DNA from: Variovorax dokdonensis
GTDB taxonomy: Bacteria; Pseudomonadota; Gammaproteobacteria; Burkholderiales; Burkholderiaceae_C
Assembly (NCBI RefSeq): GCF_030316895.1
Contig: NZ_JASZYV010000001.1
Coordinates: 682,001-746,000, forward strand
DNA length: 64,000 nt
Direction of reading: 5' to 3'
Below the pieces are notes generated by a model. That model worked only from the letters and a program-made list of their open reading frames with translations. It did not search any database and had not been told where the DNA came from. The stretch's first letter is position 1. Each line of letters opens with the position of its first letter. The position numbers were made by a program, and so were the translations under genes. Shown piece after piece: positions 57,852 to 64,000 of the stretch.

Positions 57852-58208
57852 TCAGAGTGAATCCAGGATCTGCTTGCGCTTGAGCGCATGCTCGTCCTTC
57901 GAAATGGCGCCCGACCGATACAAGTCATCCACGGCCTTGAGTCGGTCCGCTGCACTTTGATTGGGCATTGATGCGGCAGGCGCGGCCGCGCTTCTGGCCG
58001 GGCAGCCCTTGATGCAAACATCGTAAGTGTCGTTGCATTGCTTCTGCTGCACGACGGGAAACATCTTGAATCCGCTGCTACAGCTACTCAGGTTCACCGA
58101 ACACTGTTGAGCGCAGCCTGCCTCAACGAGGGAGGGATCTGCTTCAGGAGGTGATGCGCACGCAGCTAAAGCCAATGCGACGCAGGCGGACACCAGGGCG
58201 TGTTTCAT
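57852..58208 (-). CDS. Small cysteine-rich SHOCT-domain lipoprotein
   Basis: A 118-residue protein. The signal MKHALVSACVALALAAC has a clear lipobox (LAAC, lipidation at C17). The mature part carries six cysteines in a mirror-symmetric pattern, C-x3-C-x6-C-x14-C-x6-C-x3-C (EAGCAQQC to CIKGC), suggesting a helical hairpin held by disulfides. The C-terminus (ADRLKAVDDLYRSGAISKDE and following) is a SHOCT motif. I chose the ATG at 58208, which places the signal peptide correctly. It is first in a two-gene operon with the larger SHOCT protein. Function unknown. Confidence 0.8.
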   Translation of the reverse strand: MKHALVSACVALALAACASPPEADPSLVEAGCAQQCSVNLSSCSSGFKMFPVVQQKQCNDTYDVCIKGCPARSAAAPAASMPNQSAADRLKAVDDLYRSGAISKDEHALKRKQILDSL

Positions 58209-58300
58209 GCTTTTCCTCGTTGGGCAGCATTCGCAAAGCAGGCCAGAGTTTGCTGCCCAGCGTCGGATGGAGCAACGCCAGGATTGTTTCAAGATGCCCG

Positions 58301-58582
58301 CTAGGCAACGGGGCTATGTCCATATCGCAACGCCGCCCGCTCCCGCGCCTTCGCCGCTTCCTCTTCCCGATCCCTCGGATCGGCAGTGGTCACCAGCGAG
58401 TCGATCAGCCGCCTTGCGCTGGCGCCGATCTCTTCCACGGCGAGATCGAACGCGGCGGCATTGGCCTTCGACGGTGAATTGAAGCCGCTGAGCTTGCGCA
58501 CGAATTGCAAGGCGGCGGCGCGCACCTCCTCGTCGGTGGCGGGCGGCGCGAAGTTGTAGAGCGTCTTGATGCTGCGGCACAT
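58301..58582 (-). CDS. DUF2277 protein
   Basis: A 93-residue small soluble protein of the DUF2277 family. The start MCRSIKTLYNFAPPATDEEV and ALQFVRKLSGFNSPSKAN are characteristic. GGGAG lies 9 bases upstream of the ATG at 58582. The family has no established function. It sits between the SHOCT lipoprotein pair and the terminator of the protease operon, all on the minus strand. Confidence 0.88.
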   Translation of the reverse strand: MCRSIKTLYNFAPPATDEEVRAAALQFVRKLSGFNSPSKANAAAFDLAVEEIGASARRLIDSLVTTADPRDREEEAAKARERAALRYGHSPVA

Positions 58583-58612
58583 CGGGCGTTTCTCCCAGTA
58601 CGGTTGGCAGGG

Positions 58613-58653
58613 ACAAAAAAAGAGGCGCAAGGCGGAGTGTCCGCCATTGCGCC
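58613..58653 (-). terminator. Intrinsic terminator of the protease operon
   Basis: On the minus strand a 13-base-pair hairpin (arms 58640-58653 and 58624-58636, one bulge) is followed by TCTTTTTTT. It lies about 50 bases after the Do-type protease stop codon. Confidence 0.85.
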
Positions 58654-58657
58654 CCAC

Positions 58658-58678
58658 CTTGCGCGCGGCGCGCGCAAG
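58658..58678. repeat. Perfect hairpin next to the protease terminator
   Basis: CTTGCGCGC and GCGCGCAAG form a perfect 9-base-pair stem with a 3-base loop, between the protease stop codon and the terminator. It may stabilise the transcript end. Confidence 0.5.
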
Positions 58679-58704
58679 CCCGGAGTCTTCAATCTCTCGC
58701 GAAA

Positions 58705-60198
58705 TCAGCCGATGCGCACCGGCACGAAGATCTTGTCGTCGCCACGCTGAACCAGCAGGGCTACCGACTTGTCCGACTTGGACACCACCTCGCGCACCTG
58801 TGCCACGCTGCGAACCGGCGTGCCGTTCACCGCCAGCAGCAGGTCGCCGGGCTGCACGCCAGCCAGGGCAGCGGGCCCGTCCACGTCTTCGACGACGAGG
58901 CCCGCATCCAGGCCCGCCTCGCTGCGTTCACGCGGCTGCAGCGGGCGCAGTGCCAGGCCCAGGCGGCCCTGGCTGGCGTCGCCGCCGGCGCTGGCCACCT
59001 GCTCGCCCTTGTCGCTCAGGCTGCCCAGGCGCGCGGTGATCTCCTTGGCGCCGCCGTCGCGCCACACCTTCATTTCGACCTTGTCGCCGGGCGATGCCAG
59101 GCTGATGGCGGCAGGCAGGTCGCCCGAGGAGGCGATGGACTTGTCGCCCAGGCCGATGATCACGTCGCCCGTCTTCAGGCCGGCCTGGTCGGCGGGGCCA
59201 CCTTTCTCGACGCTGGCCACCAGCGCGCCTTCAGGGCGCGGCAGCTTGAAGGAGTCGGCCAGGGTCTGGTTGACCTCCTGCACGACCACGCCGAGCTTGG
59301 CATGGTCGACCTTGCCGTGCGCGACGATCTTGTCCTTGATCTTGTTCGCCAGGTCGATCGGGATGGCGAACGAGACGCCCTGGTAGCCGCCGCTCTTGCT
59401 GTAGATCTGCGAGTTGATGCCCACCACCTCGCCGCGCGCGTTGAACAGCGGCCCGCCCGAGTTGCCCGGGTTGATCGCCACGTCGGTCTGGATGAAGGGC
59501 ACGGCGCTGTCGTCCGGCAGCGAGCGGCCCTTGGCGCTGACGACGCCGGCCGTCACGGTGTTGTCGAAGCCGAAGGGGGAGCCGATGGCCAGCACCCATT
59601 CGCCCACATTCAGGCTGTCGGCGCTGCCCAGCTTGACCACGGGCAGGTTGTTCGCCTCGATCTTGAGCACGGCGATGTCGGTCTTCGGGTCGCTGCCCAG
59701 CACCTTGGCCTTGAGTTCGCGTCGGTCGGTGAGCTTGACGGTGACGTCCTTGGCGTCCTGCACCACATGGGCGTTGGTCAGGATGATGCCGTCCGCGCTC
59801 ACGATGAAGCCCGAGCCCTGCCCGCGCACGACCGGCGCGCTGCCGCCGCCGCGGCGCGGCATCTGCGGCTGCATGCCGGGGCCGAAGTGGCGGAAGAAGT
59901 ACTGCGCGAACGGATCGCCGCCGAAGGGCGAATCGTCGCCCTCGTCGTATGAGGCGTCGCGGTTCTTCGCCTTGCCCACCACGCTGATGTTGACCACGGC
60001 CGGGCCGGCCTGACGCGTGATCTGCGAGAAGTCGGGCAGTGCCACCGGCACGCCGGTGGTCGTGGTGGCGGTGGCCACCGGTGGTGTCTGCGCGTGAGCC
60101 TCGTGCATGTTGATGGCAGACACGCTGGCGCCGCCAATGACGCCAGATGCCAGAAGCGCGACAACCAGTCGCGAGGGGGTCAGGGAATCGAGTCGCAT
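58705..60198 (-). CDS. Do-type periplasmic serine protease (DegP/MucD-like)
   Basis: A 497-residue HtrA-family protease/chaperone for envelope quality control. An N-terminal signal or anchor (residues 10-36) is followed by the trypsin-like domain with H144 (TNAHVV), D174 (KTDIAVL) and S247 (NPGNSGGPL), then PDZ domains at about 295-390 and 405-490. It follows the histidine-kinase gene by 64 bases, with an AAGGA site before the ATG, and ends at a strong terminator. A TTAAG-type direct repeat upstream suggests the neighbouring response regulator also drives it separately. Confidence 0.94.
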   Translation of the reverse strand: MRLDSLTPSRLVVALLASGVIGGASVSAINMHEAHAQTPPVATATTTTGVPVALPDFSQITRQAGPAVVNISVVGKAKNRDASYDEGDDSPFGGDPFAQYFFRHFGPGMQPQMPRRGGGSAPVVRGQGSGFIVSADGIILTNAHVVQDAKDVTVKLTDRRELKAKVLGSDPKTDIAVLKIEANNLPVVKLGSADSLNVGEWVLAIGSPFGFDNTVTAGVVSAKGRSLPDDSAVPFIQTDVAINPGNSGGPLFNARGEVVGINSQIYSKSGGYQGVSFAIPIDLANKIKDKIVAHGKVDHAKLGVVVQEVNQTLADSFKLPRPEGALVASVEKGGPADQAGLKTGDVIIGLGDKSIASSGDLPAAISLASPGDKVEMKVWRDGGAKEITARLGSLSDKGEQVASAGGDASQGRLGLALRPLQPRERSEAGLDAGLVVEDVDGPAALAGVQPGDLLLAVNGTPVRSVAQVREVVSKSDKSVALLVQRGDDKIFVPVRIG

Positions 60199-60250
60199 GG
60201 CAGTCCTTTGCTATGGAGGTATGGAACAGCCTCCATGGTGAGGACCACCG

Positions 60251-60266
60251 CTTAGCCAGGACTTAA
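60251..60266 (-). promoter_or_regulatory. Direct repeat upstream of the protease gene
   Basis: On the minus strand TTAAG-N6-CTAAG has an 11-base period, as in PmrA/QseB-type response-regulator boxes. It lies 53-68 bases upstream of the protease ATG and overlaps the kinase stop codon. Confidence 0.45.
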
Positions 60267-61591
60267 TCGGCGGCGAATCGGACCGTGACTTTCAGCCCAC
60301 CCAGCGACGAGGATTCGCCCAGCCGCACGCTCGCACCTTGCTGCTGCGCAATGGTCTGCACGATCGCCAGGCCAAGCCCGCTGCCTTCGCCGACGCTGCC
60401 CGGCACGCGATAGAAGCGGTCGAAGGCGCGCTCGCGCTCGGCCGGGGCAATGCCGGGGCCGTTGTCTTCGACGGTGAGGACCGCCGCGCCATCCTGCACG
60501 TGCAGCGACACGTCGACACGGCCACCCTCGGGTGCATATTTCACGGCGTTGTCGATCAGGTTGCCCAGCATCACGCGCAGCGCTGCGCTGTCGGCGCGCA
60601 CCGTGGCGGGCGCGCTTTCGGCCACGCCCAGGTCGATGTGCCGTGCCTGTGCCTGCGTCAGGGCCGCCGCAACGCATTGCGCCATGACTTCTTCCAGCGC
60701 CACGGGCCCATCCGCTGCCTGGGCGCCCGTCGTGCCGGACTCCTGCCGGGCCAGCAGCAGCAACTGCGCGACGAGGTGAATGGCGCGCTCGATGCCGCCT
60801 TGCAGCCGGGCAATGGCGGCGTCGCGGCTGGCGGGATCGTTGGCGCGGCGCAATGCCTCGGCCTGCAGCTTGAGCGCCGTGAGCGGCGAGCGCAGTTCGT
60901 GCGCGGCATCGGCCACGAAGTTCTTCTGCGCCGCGAAGGCCGACTGGACGCGATCGAACAGCAGGTTGAGTTCGCGCACCAGCGGCTGCACTTCGTCCGG
61001 CAGGCCTTCACGCGGCAGGGGAGAGAGATCGTCGTCCGCCCGGCCGGCAACGTTGCGGCGCATGCGGTCGATGGGGGCGAGCGATCGGTTGATGATCCAG
61101 CCCACGGCCAGCATGAGCAGCGGCGCCATCAATGCCATCGGGATGGTGGCGCGCAACGCGAGGCCACGCGCTCGCGCCTCGCGCGCATCCATGTCCTGCG
61201 CGATCTGCACGGTCTGCACCGGCGTCTGCAGCGAATAGAGCCTGAAGCGCCGGCCGTTCACCGTGGCATCGGAAAAGCCCAGCACGGCCTGCGGCGGCAG
61301 GGCAGAGCGCGCGGAGCGAAAGACCTGGCGGCCATCAGGGCCCCAGATCTGGATGAAGAGGTCGTAGCCTTCGCGGCCGTCTTCGCTGGGGTCGATGCCC
61401 AGGCCCAAGGGCAGGCCGCCGCGCAGCGAATGTGCCATCTGCTGCAGGTGCAGATCGAACATGGCATCGGCATCGCGCAGCGCGCTGCGGTAGGCGGTCA
61501 CGCCCAGCACCGAGGTGGCAATGAGGATCGACGCCAGCACGAAGCCGAGCAGGCGCCGGCGCAGCGAGAAGCCCCGGGTTGCCACACTCAT
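60263..61591 (-). CDS. Two-component sensor histidine kinase
   Basis: A 442-residue inner-membrane kinase (QseC/PmrB-like layout). TM1 lies at about 13-35, a ~110-residue periplasmic sensor follows, and TM2 lies at about 150-168. HAMP comes next, then the H-box H231 in DAAHELRSPLTALK, N-box DNAVKYAP, G1 DNGPGIA and G2 GSGLGLAIV. It overlaps the response-regulator stop by an ATGA at 61588-61591 and is followed by the Do-type protease gene, pointing to an envelope-stress role (inference). Confidence 0.95.
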   Translation of the reverse strand: MSVATRGFSLRRRLLGFVLASILIATSVLGVTAYRSALRDADAMFDLHLQQMAHSLRGGLPLGLGIDPSEDGREGYDLFIQIWGPDGRQVFRSARSALPPQAVLGFSDATVNGRRFRLYSLQTPVQTVQIAQDMDAREARARGLALRATIPMALMAPLLMLAVGWIINRSLAPIDRMRRNVAGRADDDLSPLPREGLPDEVQPLVRELNLLFDRVQSAFAAQKNFVADAAHELRSPLTALKLQAEALRRANDPASRDAAIARLQGGIERAIHLVAQLLLLARQESGTTGAQAADGPVALEEVMAQCVAAALTQAQARHIDLGVAESAPATVRADSAALRVMLGNLIDNAVKYAPEGGRVDVSLHVQDGAAVLTVEDNGPGIAPAERERAFDRFYRVPGSVGEGSGLGLAIVQTIAQQQGASVRLGESSSLGGLKVTVRFAAD

Positions 61592-62247
61592 TCGCGCGGC
61601 ACCAGGTAGCCCAGCCCGCGCACGGTCTGGATGAAGCCGCTGCCCAGCTTCTTGCGCAGGCCGTGAATGTAGACCTCGATGGCGTTGCTGTTGATGTCGT
61701 CCTTCCAGCTGTAGAGCTTTTCCTCGAGCTGGGCGCGCGACAGCACCATGCCCGGCCGCGCGATCAAGGGTTCGAGCACGGCCCATTCCTTGGCCGACAG
61801 CGCCACCGCCTGCCCGTTGCTGGTGGCCTCGCGCGTGGCTGGGTTGAGCGTCACGCCCATGTGCGAGAACACCGGCTCCGGATTGCCGGCGCCTCGGCGC
61901 AGCAAGGCGCGAACGCGGGCCAGCAGTTCGTCGGTGTCGAAGGGCTTGAGCACGTAGTCGTCGGCGCCGGCGTCGAGCCCGGCCACGCGGTCGCTGACGG
62001 CATCGCGCGCCGTGGCCACCAGCACCGGCACCCGTTCGCGCCGCTGGCGCAGGGCGCGAAGCACATCCAGCCCGTCGCGCCGGGGCAAGCCCAGGTCGAG
62101 CACGACGAGGTCGTACTGGTGCGAACGCAAGGCGGTGTCGGCCATCTCGCCGTCACGGACCCAGTCGACGGCGTAGTGCTCGGCGCGAAGCAGGTCCAGC
62201 ACGGCTTCGCCGATCATCGGATCATCTTCAACAAGCAGTAGGCGCAT
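61588..62247 (-). CDS. OmpR-family response regulator (QseB/PmrA-like)
   Basis: A 219-residue DNA-binding response regulator. The phospho-acceptor is D51 in LVVLDLGLPRRDG, with D8/D9 acidic pocket residues, T79 and K101 (VLKPFD). The C-terminal winged helix includes RAQLEEKLYSWKDDINSNAIEVYIHGLRKK. It is co-translated with the kinase gene. A TTCAG-N6-TTAAG repeat 44-59 bases upstream is a candidate autoregulatory site. Confidence 0.95.
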   Translation of the reverse strand: MRLLLVEDDPMIGEAVLDLLRAEHYAVDWVRDGEMADTALRSHQYDLVVLDLGLPRRDGLDVLRALRQRRERVPVLVATARDAVSDRVAGLDAGADDYVLKPFDTDELLARVRALLRRGAGNPEPVFSHMGVTLNPATREATSNGQAVALSAKEWAVLEPLIARPGMVLSRAQLEEKLYSWKDDINSNAIEVYIHGLRKKLGSGFIQTVRGLGYLVPRE

Positions 62248-62290
62248 GGTGGGCAGGTTCGAGGGTGAAGGGTCGATTGTCTGGCCGCCG

Positions 62291-62306
62291 CTTAAATCTG
62301 CCTGAA
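62291..62306 (-). promoter_or_regulatory. Direct repeat upstream of the response regulator
   Basis: On the minus strand TTCAG-N6-TTAAG shows the same 11-base period and similar half-sites as the element at 60251. It lies 44-59 bases before the response-regulator ATG. Confidence 0.45.
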
Positions 62307-62314
62307 AGAAACCA

Positions 62315-63562
62315 TCAAGCCGGAGCGGCTCGGCCAGCCGCCAGGGCCGCGGCGAGTTCTTGCTCGTACACGGCCCAGGGTCTTTGGCGCGCGGTGGCCA
62401 GCGCGGCCTCTCCCGCCTGTGCAATCTGTGCGGGTTGCGCCACCAGCGCTTCGATCGCTTGTCGCAGGCTCTGGGTGCTGCCTGCTTCGACCAGCCAGCC
62501 GTTCCTGCCGTGTTCGATCAGGTCGGCGCCGGCGGTCCGGTCGGTGGTGATGACCGGCGTGCCCTGCGACATGGCTTCGGTGATGACCAGCCCGAAGCCT
62601 TCGAACAACGAGGGAAAGACGAGCACGTCATGCGCGCGCATCTGGGCCAGCACTTCGGCATGCGGCAGGCTGGGGATCCAGCGGTGCTTTTGCAGCGCGG
62701 CATCGAGCGCGGCATTGGGCGGGCCGGCCTTTCCGCCGACGACGGTCAGCTGCACGGCATCGCCCAGCGCATCGACCGCGGCGAACAAGTCGGCAATGCC
62801 CTTGCGTTGGGACAGCCCGCCGACAAAGAGCAGCCTGATCGGCTGCCGCCCGTCGGGGCCTTCGGGCTTGGACTGGGCCGCTGGCGGAAATCCGTAGGGA
62901 ATCACCTCGACCTGCAGACGACGGCCGGGAAAGTCTTCCAGCGTCTTCTTCGTGAAGCTGCTGGCCACGAAGATCCGGTCGGCCAGTTCGAGTTCGCGAT
63001 CCTTGCGGGCCAGCTTTTCGTCGGAGTCGATGAAGCCGGTCATCGTCGAGGCCCATTCGGGCCAGCGCTCATGTTCGATGGCGAGCAGCCGGCGCGCGGC
63101 GCGCCAGTAGCCGATGGGCAGGTCGTAGTAGCAGGCAAGGCCCAGTGCCTTGGCGGCCTCGAACGAGGCTTGCGCCCCGTCTTCGTACGCGTAGACACCG
63201 GTGATGCCGCGCCCGCGCCGTTGCCGCAGTGCGGCGGCCACGTGCGCGTCGAGGCTGCGATAGACCGCGTCCACCGAGAACGCGCCCGTTTCGTGGGCGG
63301 TCCACGCATGCATGCGAAGTCGCGACGCCAGCAGCCGGCCTGCCTCGCGCCAGGGCCACAGGTGGGTCAGGCCGCGCAGCGCAGCGGGGAGTTCGCGCCG
63401 CCGCAGCTCGCGCAGGCCGGGCAGGCCGCCGAGATGGTCCAGCGCGCTGCCGGGAAAGGTGGCGATGCAGGTGTGGAACGCGGCGAGCTGGCCGCGCTGG
63501 GCCAGGGCCAACGCGGCGGCTCTGGAGTTGGCGTTTCCGGTGGGGTGCGACAGGACGAGCAT
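62315..63562 (-). CDS. Glycosyltransferase family 4-like protein
   Basis: A 415-residue GT-B glycosyltransferase. The C-terminal donor-binding domain shows LLFVGGLSQRKGIADL and FPSLFEGFGLVITEAMSQG with the Ex7E motif. The N-terminal acceptor domain begins MLVLSHPTGNANSRAAAL. The family uses nucleotide-sugars to build glycans; the acceptor is unknown. It is 27 bases downstream of argH on the same strand, and no polysaccharide cluster surrounds it in this window. Confidence 0.9.
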   Translation of the reverse strand: MLVLSHPTGNANSRAAALALAQRGQLAAFHTCIATFPGSALDHLGGLPGLRELRRRELPAALRGLTHLWPWREAGRLLASRLRMHAWTAHETGAFSVDAVYRSLDAHVAAALRQRRGRGITGVYAYEDGAQASFEAAKALGLACYYDLPIGYWRAARRLLAIEHERWPEWASTMTGFIDSDEKLARKDRELELADRIFVASSFTKKTLEDFPGRRLQVEVIPYGFPPAAQSKPEGPDGRQPIRLLFVGGLSQRKGIADLFAAVDALGDAVQLTVVGGKAGPPNAALDAALQKHRWIPSLPHAEVLAQMRAHDVLVFPSLFEGFGLVITEAMSQGTPVITTDRTAGADLIEHGRNGWLVEAGSTQSLRQAIEALVAQPAQIAQAGEAALATARQRPWAVYEQELAAALAAGRAAPA

Positions 63563-63589
63563 CGTCGGGTGATGCAGGTTCCGCGCCCG

Positions 63590-64000
63590 TCAGCCGGCCT
63601 GTTGCTCGAGCCGCTTGCGGTGCCGATCCACTTGCGCCAGCACCTGGGTGGGCGCCGTGCCGCCGAGCACGTTGCGGGCATTGAGCGAGCCGCGCAGGCT
63701 CAGCACGTCGAAAACGTCCTTCTCGATGCTGGCATGAAAGCCCTTGAGCACTGTCAGCGGAAGTTCGGACAGATCGCACTGGTGCGAGATCGCGGCCTTC
63801 ACCGCGTGGGCCACGGTCTCGTGCGCGTCGCGGAAGGGCAGTCCCTTCTTGACCAGGTAGTCGGCAAGGTCGGTCGCGGTGGCATAGCCGCGCAGCGCGG
63901 CGCGTTCCATGGCTTCGGGCTTGACGGTGATGCCGCCGACCATCTCCGCGAAGATGCGCAGCGTGTCCTTGAGCGTGTCGACGGTGTCGAACAGCGGCTC
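63590..64000 (-). CDS. argH: Argininosuccinate lyase (5' part beyond window)
   Basis: The C-terminal 136 residues of ArgH, which splits argininosuccinate into arginine and fumarate. EPLFDTVDTLKDTLRIF, MVGGITVKPEAM, ATDLADYLVKKGLPFRDAHE and SLNARNVLGGTAP are typical of this end of the protein. The reading frame is open to the window edge; the start and the catalytic serine loop (SSxMPxKxN) lie outside. Confidence 0.95.
   Translation of the reverse strand, partial: EPLFDTVDTLKDTLRIFAEMVGGITVKPEAMERAALRGYATATDLADYLVKKGLPFRDAHETVAHAVKAAISHQCDLSELPLTVLKGFHASIEKDVFDVLSLRGSLNARNVLGGTAPTQVLAQVDRHRKRLEQQAG

Overview
The window is a GC-rich (roughly two thirds G+C by eye) bacterial chromosome segment. 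Gene content and order point to the Burkholderiales, most likely Comamonadaceae (Variovorax/Acidovorax-like): ribF-ileS, ftsK-lolA-rarA, rpmB-rpmG next to trxB, several orphan TctC-type ('Bug') binding proteins, and translationally coupled ATGA gene junctions. The family assignment is inference; no 16S gene is present. I found 59 protein-coding genes (ileS and argH are cut by the window edges) and one tRNA. I saw no insertion sequence, prophage, CRISPR array or rRNA. No gene-free stretch reaches 300 bases.

Layout. 1-13.5 kb: ileS and ribF, a stand-alone HNH nuclease, the glutamate/sodium symporter gltS, a paired acyl-CoA dehydrogenase operon, purN, a membrane M48 metallopeptidase, an RsmB-type rRNA methyltransferase and a fatty-acid desaturase. 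13.5-21.5 kb: rpmB-rpmG, trxB divergent from a Crp-like regulator, ftsK-lolA, a RibD/DHFR-like reductase on the opposite strand, and rarA. 21.7-26.4 kb: a four-gene LIV-type ABC operon (livHMGF, no binding protein), then a TctC protein. 26.4-33.6 kb: a ferredoxin-NAD(P) reductase-like protein divergent from a sugar-epimerase-like protein, an SDR, tRNA-Leu(CAA), cysM, a Nudix hydrolase, tusA, an SGNH hydrolase and galU. 33.6-43.5 kb: valS divergent from a tightly coupled operon yaaA / 2OG-Fe(II) oxygenase / alpha-beta hydrolase / queF, then a kinase-like pseudo-sensor, a TIGR02117-type protein, dinB and a glycolipid-binding-family protein.

43.5-57.3 kb is a catabolic and transport block. It holds a sulfatase with a TctC protein, divergent from a LysR regulator with a textbook T-N11-A box between them. 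An alpha-hydroxy-acid dehydrogenase with an MHS-type permease lies divergent from a ketopantoate-reductase-like gene. A polysaccharide-deacetylase/PuuE-like hydrolase with a GntR regulator lies divergent from a second LIV-type transporter, whose LivM, LivG and LivF parts are fused into one 853-residue protein. 57.3-64 kb: two small SHOCT-domain lipoproteins in a lower-GC patch, a DUF2277 gene, an operon of response regulator / histidine kinase / Do-type protease, a glycosyltransferase and the 3' part of argH.

The items most worth a second look are these: the LivM-LivG-LivF fusion, whose first ATPase domain has lost its signature motif; a small lipoprotein with a mirror-symmetric six-cysteine pattern fused to SHOCT; a kinase-like protein that keeps its H-box but lacks ATP-binding boxes; and matching 11-bp-period repeats upstream of both the two-component genes and the protease gene.
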